This document shows positions 8,362 through 16,097 of a stretch of 58,947 nt of DNA, piece by piece. The notes beneath the pieces are model-generated. The model did no database searches, was not told the origin of the DNA, and saw only the letters and a program-made list of their open reading frames with translations. A program made the translations under genes and the position numbers. Source of the stretch: a virus; the IMG/VR virus record IMGVR_UViG_3300031857_000198, positions 1 to 58,947 of that record; one strand, 5' to 3'. Position 1 is the stretch's first letter. Each line of letters opens with the position of its first letter.

Positions 8362-9490
8362 AAACATCTGCCCTTTCCATCTCTATTGCCCTGACAGCAT
8401 AGGCTTTCGTCTTGGGACCAACAGGGGTTGGTGAATTGACGTCAATCTCATTGAGCATCAAGTTTCTGATTAACCAACTAACAGGATAGCCATGCGGGTC
8501 TGTTAAATGCTTCTTACGAAACTTATTTACATATGCCCTGGCTTCTGTTTTTCTTCTATCGCCAATCAGGTATTCGTCAATAAAGCGTGAAGCTCCGTCA
8601 AAACCATCTTTGGCATATTTATCAATCAGTTTTTCTGAATCAAATTCAGGCCACAAGCGACGCTGTGCGTCAATGTATGGAAAACACTCAAATAGTCTGT
8701 CGTAGAATTCTGGCTCAGTTGCAATGACGTCACCGATTCTCCTAATGGCTGTTGCGTGGAGTGGAATCCCCACGCGAGTATTACTTCCCGTAGTTACAGC
8801 AAGGTCATAGTATTCACAGTATTCAGCCCCATGCTCCTCAATAATGAACTTGAACACATCATTTGTATTCCAGTCATAAATTACCTTGGCAAACTTAAGG
8901 GGGATACCGCGTTTCAGTTTGTATGGGGTATTGATGTAGTTCTCGTGAAGCTTCTGAACTATTGAGCGATAACGAACCATTGATTCACTGGCTCTAACGC
9001 CGGTAAGGAACGCCACGTTTCCTCTTTTTCCCTGCATTGTGTAATAGTCGGTCTGCTCTGGAAGGGAGACACTGTGCGAAAGACCAAAATTCTTGCCGCT
9101 AATGGCCCAGGGTGGCATGGGCCTGACCCATCTGTCCTGCTCAAATCTTTCCTGGCTCCACAGGATTGTGGTTAAACGGTAACCAAGAACCCATATCTCG
9201 GCTGGGTATGGCAGGCAATACCACTCCATATCAACCCAGTCGTAATTTCTTACCTTCTCAACATAGGCAGCAACAGTTGGGCTAACCATTTCCTCATCAC
9301 GGAAAATAACTTTTACAGGCCCAAGACCTCGTTCTTCGTGGACTTCCTTGGCAAGAAGGAGGACAGCTGTGGAGTCCTTTCCTCCGGAAAATTGAACGCA
9401 GACAGTATCAAATGTGTCGTATACGTGCCTAATGCGTTGACGAGCTGCATCAACACAGGACATATCAAGGAAGAGTCTCTGTCTTGTCAT
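8345..9490 (-). CDS. PAPS reductase-like PP-loop ATPase (IbrA-like)
   Basis: A 381-aa protein with a clear PP-loop, FSGGKDS at residues ~34-40, preceded by a strand (TVCVQ). This loop binds ATP in PAPS reductases, DndC and tRNA-thiolation enzymes. It is followed by VKVIFRDEEMV and DWVDMEWYCLP, as in the IbrA/phage PAPS-reductase-like family. A C-terminal helical domain (FDRLFECFPYIDAQRR) is typical of these longer proteins. The lack of a classical Cys-containing reductase tail argues against true sulfate assimilation. It starts with ATG overlapping the stop of a 51-aa gene (TAATG) and ends inside the ParB-like gene, so the three are one operon. Confidence 0.8.
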   Translation of the reverse strand: MTRQRLFLDMSCVDAARQRIRHVYDTFDTVCVQFSGGKDSTAVLLLAKEVHEERGLGPVKVIFRDEEMVSPTVAAYVEKVRNYDWVDMEWYCLPYPAEIWVLGYRLTTILWSQERFEQDRWVRPMPPWAISGKNFGLSHSVSLPEQTDYYTMQGKRGNVAFLTGVRASESMVRYRSIVQKLHENYINTPYKLKRGIPLKFAKVIYDWNTNDVFKFIIEEHGAEYCEYYDLAVTTGSNTRVGIPLHATAIRRIGDVIATEPEFYDRLFECFPYIDAQRRLWPEFDSEKLIDKYAKDGFDGASRFIDEYLIGDRRKTEARAYVNKFRKKHLTDPHGYPVSWLIRNLMLNEIDVNSPTPVGPKTKAYAVRAIEMERADVYEDEN

Positions 9491-9645
9491 TAGTGTTTAC
9501 CGGTCGATAGTTTCAATATCTCCGCTTTAGCATCATTGATTTCTTGAAGAACCCTAACCGCCATTGAGCGCCAGTAGTCTCGGTCAGCTTCAACCTCAGC
9601 GAGGTTCTTCTCTAGTTTCTCGATTCTTTCTTCTGGAGTATCCAT
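9490..9645 (-). CDS. 51-aa coiled-coil protein
   Basis: A short gene (ATG at 9645, TAA at 9490-9492) encoding an almost wholly helical peptide with a heptad-like pattern (RIEKLEKNLAEVEADRDYW) ending LKLSTGKH. It begins 4 nt after the stop of the second ParB-like gene, and its stop overlaps the start of the PAPS-reductase-like gene by one base. The tight packing on both sides supports real translation. Function unknown; a small oligomerising partner of the neighbouring proteins is possible. Confidence 0.65.
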   Translation of the reverse strand: MDTPEERIEKLEKNLAEVEADRDYWRSMAVRVLQEINDAKAEILKLSTGKH

Positions 9646-9649
9646 GCTG

Positions 9650-10528
9650 TTATATTTCCGTGTGTTGACCGATGAAGTCCATTAGTCTTTCAGCGGTTGT
9701 TACGCCAACCACTGCTGGGTCACTTCTGAGCCACTTAATGAAGTCGTACCAGCGTCTCTGCTGCTCGTGGTTATCAAAAACAAGCGTGTACTGAACTATC
9801 GCTTGAGGCGCAGAGCCTGGTGTAACAGTTGTTGAACCCCTAACCACAGCATCATCCTGGTCAACACCGGGTCGTGCGCTAATCCTCTGTTGTCCATCTT
9901 CCGTCGTAGTGATTGACACTGCGTTTCTGTCAATTGACGGCGATGGCTGTGTTGGTGTTGTTAAACCTTGAGGCGATAGAGCATCTTCGTACTCTTCTTC
10001 ATCATCATCGTCTATCCTGTCGAATCCATTGCTTCCGTTAGAAACAATAACTGGCGGCATGAATCCCGAGCCTGGTTCAACAATCTGATTATCCTGACGG
10101 ATTATCTTCTGCTCTATTTCCGCAGCAGCAAACTCATCCCAGCCGAGACCCTCCATGAGTTCTGGGTAAAAGTCAGACAACTCCAGTATCGCTTCCCCAA
10201 GAAGTTCCGGCTCTGTGTATCCGAGCTCCATTGTCCTATTGTCAGCAAGAGCGAAGGCAATTGCCTTTCTGTCGTCGACGTCGTATGCGACAGCAGCAAT
10301 CTTGTCCCAACCAAGTCTCTTTGCTGCCTCTAGCTGGTGGTTGCCAGCGATAACGGTTGCAGTACCATCCGAGTTTGGTCGAATAACTATTGGTTTAATT
10401 TGTCCGAATTCACGGTACGAGGCCATGATTGCCTCAACATTTCCACGACGCGGGTTTCCGTCTAGTGGTGAAAGAGTATTTATGTCTACAGCAAGCTCGC
10501 TGAGTGACTCATGTATTCCATTCGACAT
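9650..10528 (-). CDS. ParB-like nuclease-domain protein with C-terminal extension
   Basis: About 292 aa from the ATG at 10528, just after the upstream stop (TGACATG). Residues ~10-100 contain the ParB-like core: FGQIKPIVIRPN, then TVIAGNHQLEAAKRLGW, then AFALADNRTMELG. The middle is a low-complexity Thr/Ser/Pro/Asp linker. The C-terminus (YTLVFDNHEQQRRWYDFIKW, ending MDFIGQHTEI) resembles small phage domains used for protein contact. It differs from the shorter ParB-like gene 1.3 kb downstream, so this operon carries two ParB-fold proteins. Role unknown; possibly DNA modification or partition-like. Confidence 0.75.
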   Translation of the reverse strand: MSNGIHESLSELAVDINTLSPLDGNPRRGNVEAIMASYREFGQIKPIVIRPNSDGTATVIAGNHQLEAAKRLGWDKIAAVAYDVDDRKAIAFALADNRTMELGYTEPELLGEAILELSDFYPELMEGLGWDEFAAAEIEQKIIRQDNQIVEPGSGFMPPVIVSNGSNGFDRIDDDDEEEYEDALSPQGLTTPTQPSPSIDRNAVSITTTEDGQQRISARPGVDQDDAVVRGSTTVTPGSAPQAIVQYTLVFDNHEQQRRWYDFIKWLRSDPAVVGVTTAERLMDFIGQHTEI

Positions 10529-10529
10529 G

Positions 10530-10865
10530 TCAGACCTGTGTTCTAACGTTTGCATTAAGTGTGCGAATAGCATCAATTGATGACCTGATTGAAAGAAGAA
10601 CTTCGCGCTTTGCTTTGACTAGGGCCTCAGCGCACTTGTATTCGAAAAGCTGCTGGTCAAGCTTGTAGTCTGCCCATGCTTCTCGTTCTTTGATTGAGCC
10701 CTTTGCTGATATGTACTCTTTGGCCCAATTAGACTTATAAAGAGCTTCCTTTTTAGCCATATCCATGGCGACTGTTTCAAACTGCTCCGTCTCGTTCTCT
10801 AATCTATTCACCAGTCGAATCAATTCCTGCTCAATTTCTATCTGGCTAATAGGTGTAGTTCTCAT
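10530..10865 (-). CDS. 111-aa helical protein of unknown function
   Basis: Starts ATG after a GAGGA site 8 nt away. It is almost entirely alpha-helical (IEQELIRLVNRLENETEQFE, KCAEALVKAKREVLLSIRS). It lies between the resolvase and ParB-like genes, with 1-10 nt spacing on both sides. Small coiled proteins at this place in phage recombination operons are common, but I cannot assign a family. Confidence 0.6.
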   Translation of the reverse strand: MRTTPISQIEIEQELIRLVNRLENETEQFETVAMDMAKKEALYKSNWAKEYISAKGSIKEREAWADYKLDQQLFEYKCAEALVKAKREVLLSIRSSIDAIRTLNANVRTQV

Positions 10866-10875
10866 TTATTAATCC

Positions 10876-11412
10876 TCACAAATTTGTCTTATCGTTTTCA
10901 ATGTTGTCAATTGCGGTCCAGTCTACTTTGGCCAAGGCTAATAATTGTTCCTTTGTCCAATCCCACTCCGAGTTACCTAAATAGGCGATTCCCATCTGCT
11001 CAAGCACCCAAGCGTCGCACTCATCGTTTCCACCAGCACCGGAGAATACTTTTCCAGTTTTTGCTGATATCGCTGAAATTACCTCACCCTTGCTTGCGTT
11101 TCCTTTTCCGGTAGCAAACTTAGCCCTGCATGTTGGTGGGATGTCTACAAAGGGTATTTGGTTCTCCCAGAGTCTCATTCTCACGCATCCACCAAGCTCA
11201 CCAATACTGTGTGCTTGGGAATTCCTTGAGGAAAATGAATACCCCTCTATGAGGGCGCAATCAATTCTCTCAGATAAACAAATATCAGCTATTTGTCTGC
11301 TCACGATAGAGAGGCGTTCTGGCCCTCTCTCTTTGACCGCGATGACATGCGTACTGCCATTAATTGAAACACCCGTTGATGTAAGTGATAAATCAAGACC
11401 AACGAGCCGCAT
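10876..11412 (-). CDS. RuvC-like Holliday-junction resolvase
   Basis: A 178-aa protein with the RNase-H-fold resolvase motifs: VGLDLSLTSTG (Asp7), ALIEGYSF (Glu56) and GNDECDAW (Asp130/Asp133). These carry the metal-binding acidic residues of RuvC. ELGGCVRMRLW between them is the usual helix. Phage RuvC-like enzymes resolve branched DNA before packaging. It is preceded by a TATAGT box whose end is 7 nt from the ATG, so it may have its own leaderless start even though it follows a terminator hairpin. Confidence 0.85.
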   Translation of the reverse strand: MRLVGLDLSLTSTGVSINGSTHVIAVKERGPERLSIVSRQIADICLSERIDCALIEGYSFSSRNSQAHSIGELGGCVRMRLWENQIPFVDIPPTCRAKFATGKGNASKGEVISAISAKTGKVFSGAGGNDECDAWVLEQMGIAYLGNSEWDWTKEQLLALAKVDWTAIDNIENDKTNL

Positions 11413-11419
11413 AGTTTCG

Positions 11420-11425
11420 ACTATA
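11420..11425 (-). promoter_or_regulatory. Candidate -10 box (TATAGT) for the resolvase gene
   Basis: TATAGT on the minus strand ends 7 nt before the ATG at 11412. The predicted -35 position falls in the terminator stem and is not a good match. The TATAGT is also half of a small stem (ATAGT-CGAA-ACTAT). Its place just after a strong terminator supports fresh initiation here. Confidence 0.4.
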
Positions 11426-11427
11426 AC

Positions 11428-11470
11428 AAAAAACGCAGAAGTAGGGAGGCTTTATCTCCCTACTTCTGCG
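11428..11470 (-). terminator. Strong rho-independent terminator (15-bp perfect stem)
   Basis: The arms at 11434-11448 and 11456-11470 are perfect inverted repeats of 15 nt with a 7-nt loop. Reading leftward, the stem is followed by six U (11428-11433). It would terminate transcripts coming from the HNH gene. It is separated by one base from the 18-nt 23S rRNA-identical sequence, so both would be on the same 3' RNA end. Confidence 0.9.
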
Positions 11471-11471
11471 C

Positions 11472-11489
11472 CTATAACGGTCCTAAGGT
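11472..11489. other. 18-nt exact match to conserved 23S rRNA (core of I-CeuI site)
   Basis: CTATAACGGTCCTAAGGT is identical to the nearly universal segment of bacterial 23S rRNA around helices 69-71 (inside the 26-bp I-CeuI recognition sequence). The identity stops at both ends (GCGC before, GATT after), so this is not a piece of an rRNA gene. It lies 12 nt beyond the HNH stop codon and 1 nt from a terminator stem. The plus strand reads as rRNA sense; the leftward mRNA would be antisense to rRNA. Confidence 0.85.
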
Positions 11490-11501
11490 GATTACAGTGT
11501 A

Positions 11502-11921
11502 CTACTTTTCCCAGGAGTGTTTTGCTAATCCTAAATTAAAAGACAACTCAGGATATTCACCTATACGTGTGTGGCACGGCCTGCAAACTGCGAGTACATT
11601 TTCTTCGTCAAGTATCGAGCCACCCTGTGAACGTCTGACTAATTCATGAACATCGGTGCTCTGGTTTACCCAAAAAACTGCCCTAGCATCATGTTCGGCA
11701 AAAACTGGACAGGCCTGACAAAATGGTCTTTCCGAAAGTATTTTTTTGACAAACTTCCGCCTGTCAACGTACTTATCTTCCATCTTCTTGCTTCTGTGAG
11801 CAATTTTTTTAGAAGAACGATTTATGGGTTTATTCTGTTTTAGGCCAGTTTTTGACTGTAGTTGTTTTTTTGCTTTTAGTGGCGTTTTCTGCTGTAGCGG
11901 TTTTTTTCTCTGTAGCGCCAC
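11502..11921 (-). CDS. HNH endonuclease
   Basis: A 139-aa protein with a GTG start. Residues 1-60 are very Lys/Gln-rich. The HNH core follows: Cys68-x2-Cys71, the DVHELVRRSQGG motif (Asp90, His92), Asn108, and CRPCH (Cys113, Cys116, His117). The two Cys pairs form a structural zinc site and the His/Asn/His residues the betabeta-alpha-metal nuclease. It is part of the leftward recombination cluster. HNH proteins in phages act in packaging or as homing nucleases. The adjoining 23S-like sequence makes a mobile origin worth considering. Confidence 0.85.
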   Translation of the reverse strand: MALQRKKPLQQKTPLKAKKQLQSKTGLKQNKPINRSSKKIAHRSKKMEDKYVDRRKFVKKILSERPFCQACPVFAEHDARAVFWVNQSTDVHELVRRSQGGSILDEENVLAVCRPCHTRIGEYPELSFNLGLAKHSWEK

Positions 11922-11932
11922 GGCGTTACCAC

Positions 11933-12496
11933 CTATAGGTTGTCGTTATTTACGGAATCAAAGTTCCACTGGTTATCCAGAGTATCCCATAGAGCTCTAT
12001 CGATAGAAGTGTCCTCAAGGTCAAACTGTCTCATCAGATTACGATGCTCAATTATGGCTTTTCGATAGAACTCAACCTGGTCCCATCCGTCAGAATTAAT
12101 GACATCGCCAGTATCAATCATCACGCAAACTTCGTCGAGTCTCTTATCTACATGAAACTTAAATCTACGAACTCTTGTGGCCTTTGTGTCGTAGTAGCTA
12201 TTTGACTCGCGAGCAAGTCTTGTTCCGGTCTTGCCCAGGGACGCATAGCGCCTCTCGTCAGAGATTGCATCTGCTTCAATGCTTTCAATCTGACGTTGAA
12301 GATTTTCTGAAAGAGCAATAAGCGCTTCTCTCCAGCGCTCCCAATTATCTTCTTTCATCAACTCCTGTTTGTGGACAGGGGAGATTTTATTCTTAACCTC
12401 CTCTGCAACCATCCTTGCAAAAGCGTCATCGTTCATATCGATGAACATAGCAGGTATTAAAGCCTGCGGTTTTATTGTTTTTCCTCTTACTGCCAT
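11933..12496 (-). CDS. Unknown protein of the recombination operon
   Basis: About 187 aa from the ATG at 12496 (MAVRGKTIKPQAL); a TTG at 12505 is also in frame but sits too close to the AAAGGA site. The protein is charged and helical (ERWREALIALSENLQRQIES; DERRYASLGKTGTRLARE; FHVDKRLDEVCVMI). It overlaps the end of the nuclease gene upstream by 10 nt, implying coupling. No family recognised. Confidence 0.65.
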   Translation of the reverse strand: MAVRGKTIKPQALIPAMFIDMNDDAFARMVAEEVKNKISPVHKQELMKEDNWERWREALIALSENLQRQIESIEADAISDERRYASLGKTGTRLARESNSYYDTKATRVRRFKFHVDKRLDEVCVMIDTGDVINSDGWDQVEFYRKAIIEHRNLMRQFDLEDTSIDRALWDTLDNQWNFDSVNNDNL

Positions 12497-13260
12497 GCTG
12501 GGCAAATCCTTTTATATCCACACCAATTGCAAAGAATTGATTTATTTGGCTCAAACTCACCGCTTCTGCAGCGTGAATCTATTCCTTCTCGGACCTCTTG
12601 AATCACCTCGATGACTTCTTGAACATCTTCTGGTGAAACGACTTTTTCAAACCTAACGCCATCCTTGAGGTAGAGGAGCTCTAGTGACATTGATTCTGGA
12701 ACAATATCAATGCTCTCCAATAGTTGACTATAGATAATCAACTGGAAGAACTTATCCCCCATGTACTTGGGTTTTGGTGTTTTGCCGGTCTTGTAGTCGG
12801 ATATTTTGGCGACGCCATTCTCGTAGAAAAGACGGTCGATGTAGCCATGGAGACGAATGCCGCCAACAACACCCTCAACATGCTCCTCTATTGCCCATGG
12901 GGTCGTATTCAGCGGGTCCTCAAGTCTCCAGAGGTTCTCTATACACCACCATGCTGTCCATCTAAAAAAGTTCAGTTCCTTTTCAGAATGAATAAGACCT
13001 GCCGCCTTCTCTCCCCAAGATTCAGTCCACAACTGTCTAGCTAGTGCTTTTGCCGTTTCCTGCGTTCTCTGCTCAGGGGGCAGTGCATACATTGTTTCAA
13101 GAACTTCATGAACGAAATTACCGAGAACAGTCGCGTCTGTCGGCGCATCGGGTAAGCCATCGATTTTGCTGTACTTAAACTTCAGTGGACACTGGCGAAA
13201 AGTGGAGATTGACGAAGGGGAAAGCCTGTCTGGTGCTACCAGAATTGGCTCACTCATCAT
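12487..13260 (-). CDS. Cas4/RecB-like PD-(D/E)XK nuclease with Fe-S cysteines
   Basis: A 257-aa protein beginning MMSEPILVAPDRLSPSSIST, then FRQCPLKFKY, the usual start of RecB/AddB/Cas4 nuclease domains. Catalytic elements: His51 (GNFVHEVLE), Asp142 (GYIDRLFY), and Asp155-x-Lys157 (ISDYKTGK). Cys24 together with Cys244, Cys247 and Cys253 (CNWCGYKRIC) has the spacing of the 4Fe-4S cluster of Cas4 and AddB. Such exonucleases process DNA ends for the neighbouring single-strand annealing protein, a Red/RecET-like partnership. It overlaps the annealing gene. Confidence 0.88.
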   Translation of the reverse strand: MMSEPILVAPDRLSPSSISTFRQCPLKFKYSKIDGLPDAPTDATVLGNFVHEVLETMYALPPEQRTQETAKALARQLWTESWGEKAAGLIHSEKELNFFRWTAWWCIENLWRLEDPLNTTPWAIEEHVEGVVGGIRLHGYIDRLFYENGVAKISDYKTGKTPKPKYMGDKFFQLIIYSQLLESIDIVPESMSLELLYLKDGVRFEKVVSPEDVQEVIEVIQEVREGIDSRCRSGEFEPNKSILCNWCGYKRICPAWQ

Positions 13261-13933
13261 TCTTCACCGGAGTAGCGCCGAACGACAAAGCCATGGCCTT
13301 GACAACCAGGGCATCAATATCTTCAATCGTCGCTGTTGTTTTTGTTGGCTTGGGCCGACCTGAAGAATGTGTCTCCCAGAATGCATTCAGTTCGTCTTTT
13401 TGTTCTTTTGTGAGGAGTTTCGTTACAGTGATGAAGTTATCCCAGCGTGATTCAATCTCTGGGTCCACTGCCTGCTGTGGAGCGGAAGAACTTTCCGTAG
13501 CCTGCATTGCCTCTTCAATATCAAGAGCATCAGCGGAACGAGCAAGATATAGGCCGATACCAAGATTCTGTGCAGCCTTTTTCAACGCATCAGAAACTGC
13601 ACCCTTAAAGTCATTTCCAAGGTCAACGGGTCGGCCGTCCTTCTTTGAACGCTTCACACTAATTCCACCAAATCCGTGCTTGACAACGGTCTTGTCACCG
13701 ATGAGCGCAGTAAGGCTTACGTGGGCGATGATTTCATCCTGGTCAATCGTGTCTCTATTGACAGAGATAATTTCAAAGGACCAGTTATCTACGCCAATGA
13801 CGCGATTGAGCCGGTTGATTACCTCGCTAACAGGCAGGTAGACCAGCTCCACGCCGCTCTTGACAATTACCTTCTCCATCTCCTGCGGAAATGGCTCCGC
13901 TAGGTGGTTGTAAAGTTCGGAAGAGTTTTCCAT
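13250..13933 (-). CDS. Rad52/Rad22-like single-strand annealing recombinase
   Basis: About 227 aa from the ATG at 13933 (GAGG upstream). The core shows the Rad52 pattern: YLPVSEVINRLNRVIG, DNWSFEIIS, a conserved strand set, then VKHGFGG, DLGNDFKGAVSDALKKAA and LGIGLYL. The last segment is the most conserved of phage Rad52 relatives. These proteins coat ssDNA and anneal homologous strands, here beside a RecB-like nuclease, a RuvC-like resolvase and a distant SSB. The C-terminus (about residues 150-227) is a Ser/Pro/Thr linker and tail. Confidence 0.88.
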   Translation of the reverse strand: MENSSELYNHLAEPFPQEMEKVIVKSGVELVYLPVSEVINRLNRVIGVDNWSFEIISVNRDTIDQDEIIAHVSLTALIGDKTVVKHGFGGISVKRSKKDGRPVDLGNDFKGAVSDALKKAAQNLGIGLYLARSADALDIEEAMQATESSSAPQQAVDPEIESRWDNFITVTKLLTKEQKDELNAFWETHSSGRPKPTKTTATIEDIDALVVKAMALSFGATPVKNDE

Positions 13934-13943
13934 GTTCAATGCC

Positions 13944-14441
13944 TCAGATTTCCTTTGGTTTACGCACGATGATGCTAGTGCGCAGTTCGCCAACTTCGCA
14001 GTAGTTGTCGGCATTAACGCCGAGTTTATTTAGTTCCTTGATTCTCCAGTAAGAGGGAGCACAGTAGGTCAACATTTCTGCAGCTATTTCCTGTGGAGAC
14101 TTGATGACTTCACCAGTATCCATATCAACCGACATCTGAACAACTTTTTGGGCAACGACGGAGGCAAGAGCCTTGTGGTCCCAACCCTTTCTGTCGTACG
14201 AGGATTTCTTCTCAATAGTTGAGCCATCGGGGAGCGAAATATTTTCTGTCTCTCCCATAATTCTAGAGACTGCCCTAGACAGATGGTCATACACATACGA
14301 GACATCCCTCTTGAGGATGTTCATTTCAACTAGGGCTGAACAAGCCTCATCCATGGATGGCTCAGATGAAACGAATGCATCGATATCGAACTCAAGTTTT
14401 GTAATAAGTTCTTTTATCTCGGCAAGTTTTTCTAATGACAT
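13944..14441 (-). CDS. Unknown protein upstream of Rad52-like gene
   Basis: A 165-aa protein from the ATG at 14441, preceded by AAGGGG 6-7 nt away. The N-terminal half is acidic and helical (MSLEKLAEIKELITKLEF), the second half mixed (GSTIEKKSSYDRKGWDHKAL; YCAPSYWRIKELNKLGV). Similar-size proteins accompany exonuclease/annealing pairs in actinophages, but I cannot name the family. It ends 10 nt before the Rad52-like start and is co-transcribed. Confidence 0.65.
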   Translation of the reverse strand: MSLEKLAEIKELITKLEFDIDAFVSSEPSMDEACSALVEMNILKRDVSYVYDHLSRAVSRIMGETENISLPDGSTIEKKSSYDRKGWDHKALASVVAQKVVQMSVDMDTGEVIKSPQEIAAEMLTYCAPSYWRIKELNKLGVNADNYCEVGELRTSIIVRKPKEI

Positions 14442-14468
14442 TAATAATCCCCTTAGCAAGTAGGTGGC

Positions 14469-15782
14469 TTAGAGGAGTATATGTACCCGTTTTCTCTGGG
14501 GCAACCCCAGTCCGGTCAAATATGTAAAAGCCCCAACGGCAGAGTCAACCTGGTCATCATGATTGGTTGCTTCTGGAAACGATGAAAACTCGTCAAGCCA
14601 GTTTGTTAGCCATGCCCCACGGACTAATCTCACATTCCCATTGGCAACGGCTGCAGCGAATGGGCGCGCTCTCGTAACTTTGTCCCCCGTGGGCTTCATC
14701 GCGCCAAAGTCGTATCCTGGAACTACATATCTAGCGAACTGGTCAACCAGTGCCTTACCCGATGAACCAGGTTCCTGTTCCATTCTGATTGGAACGCCAT
14801 GACCATCCTCCGAGGCTGTCTGGGCCATTAGCTCTTCAACCTTCTCGCCACGAACACGAGCTCTTCTAACATCGAGCACGTAAGCAATGCCACCGTCGAA
14901 CATCATCAAAGTACCAACCGTCCAGTCCGGGTCGGGATTTGACGCGGATGGCTCGGTCGCTGCCAAGTCCCAGTATCTGACAACCCGTGCCGAACTGGTG
15001 ATATTCGGAATCTCGCTTCCGTCGATTATTACAAAACCGGTTCTGTCAAATAGGGTACCAAGAGTTGTCGACCACCAGTCGCCTTCCTCAAGCCTGCGAC
15101 GCTCAACAGGGTCAAGGGCAGACAACGACTGTCGATAAGAATCGGCGTCAATTCCAGGGTTGTCGGTAAGTCGTGAAGGAACGAAAATTCTTCCCTCTTT
15201 CCTTCCTTCAACAATAAATCTCTGTCTAACCCAGTTGGGAGCGGGGTTTGATGCCGCTCTCATTCTGAGGGGTATTTGGGACACGGGACCATTCGCGGGA
15301 CGACGCAAACGGGAGAACATGTATCGGTAGTCAGATTCGCGGATTTCTGTAACTTCGTCCATGCCAATGAACTGAAATTCTGAACCCTTGTAGCGAAGGT
15401 AGTCATTCTGATTGTTTAGGTAACCAAAAGAAATTCTCGCCCCAGAAGGAAATGTCGCAATAAAAGTATTGCTGTTCCAGTGAATGTCGTCGTAGTTGGA
15501 CATCCAAGATTTAAAACGGTCCATCAGGGCGCCAGGAAGGGAGAGGTCGGCAAAAGTACGACGGAAGAGAATGGCTGAATATCCAGGAATGTCGACATAC
15601 TGCAGGGCGGCCATTAGCAAAGCCGAGGACTTGCCACCGCCTGCTGCGCCACCAAAAAGGGCCTCGATTGCGTTTGTCCTCAAGAAGACTTTTTGGTTTA
15701 TGGAGGGTTCTTCTGGACAAAACGGAGTTTCTTTAGGGGTTAAGTATTCAAGAACTTCTTCCCAGTTTGGTTTTTGAGCCAT
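14469..15782 (-). CDS. Terminase large subunit
   Basis: A 437-aa protein from the ATG at 15782 (MAQKPNWEEVLEYLTPKE), following a GGAAG site. Walker A is GGAAGGGKSS (residues 44-53), Walker B FIGMDEVTE (~Asp142-Glu143), and the C-terminal RNase-H-fold nuclease begins at RYWDLAATEP (Asp272) and ends with an HDDQVDS-type metal site. It is the packaging motor that cuts and pumps DNA into the prohead through the portal. It is divergent from the portal gene, and the small-subunit candidate lies 35 kb away at 50450. Confidence 0.95.
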   Translation of the reverse strand: MAQKPNWEEVLEYLTPKETPFCPEEPSINQKVFLRTNAIEALFGGAAGGGKSSALLMAALQYVDIPGYSAILFRRTFADLSLPGALMDRFKSWMSNYDDIHWNSNTFIATFPSGARISFGYLNNQNDYLRYKGSEFQFIGMDEVTEIRESDYRYMFSRLRRPANGPVSQIPLRMRAASNPAPNWVRQRFIVEGRKEGRIFVPSRLTDNPGIDADSYRQSLSALDPVERRRLEEGDWWSTTLGTLFDRTGFVIIDGSEIPNITSSARVVRYWDLAATEPSASNPDPDWTVGTLMMFDGGIAYVLDVRRARVRGEKVEELMAQTASEDGHGVPIRMEQEPGSSGKALVDQFARYVVPGYDFGAMKPTGDKVTRARPFAAAVANGNVRLVRGAWLTNWLDEFSSFPEATNHDDQVDSAVGAFTYLTGLGLPQRKRVHILL

Positions 15783-15844
15783 AATCAATTCTTCCTGCAC
15801 TCTTTCCGCCACGGCGAGCAATTTTGTGCGCTACTGTATGTTAT

Positions 15845-16090
15845 ATGCCAAAACCCAAGACAAATATTAAGAAGCGCCTCAGAGTTACCATGGCGAACAC
15901 CCGCTCAAGGCTTAGAGTGGCAAGAATAAGGGTCAGAACGGCACTCAACAGAGGCACGTTCGCCAATATATTCATGCTTTGCTTTATAATATTGACCAGT
16001 ATTGGAGCGGGAATGATTTTCTTCCCCGCTGGGTGGATTGTGGCTGGGGTTTCATGTGGCGTTTTCGGATTTTTGCTGGGTGCTGAGTAG
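15845..16090 (+). CDS. Small membrane protein upstream of portal
   Basis: An 81-aa peptide: a basic N-terminal part (MPKPKTNIKKRLRV, RSRLRVARIRVRT) followed by two hydrophobic segments (NIFMLCFIILTSIGAGMIFF; WIVAGVSCGVFGFLLG), so positive-inside with a hairpin across the membrane. An upstream in-frame ATG at 15824 would add 7 residues; a TACTGT box 7 nt before the ATG at 15845 favours the shorter, possibly leaderless, form. It ends 7 nt before the portal start. Function unknown. Confidence 0.6.
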   Translation: MPKPKTNIKKRLRVTMANTRSRLRVARIRVRTALNRGTFANIFMLCFIILTSIGAGMIFFPAGWIVAGVSCGVFGFLLGAE

Positions 16091-16097
16091 ATAAATC

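Noticed and set aside
8345-9490. Sulfate-assimilation PAPS reductase
   Set aside because: The PP-loop is present but the typical C-terminal ECGLH-type Cys motif is not, and the gene is paired with a ParB-like partner; the IbrA-like reading fits better.
11472-11489. Fragment of a real 23S rRNA gene
   Set aside because: Only 18 nt match; flanking bases diverge at once on both sides, so there is no rRNA gene here.
13185-13841. 218-aa plus-strand frame opposite the Rad52-like gene
   Set aside because: Low-complexity Ser/Arg shadow on the antisense strand of a conserved recombinase with tight operon spacing.
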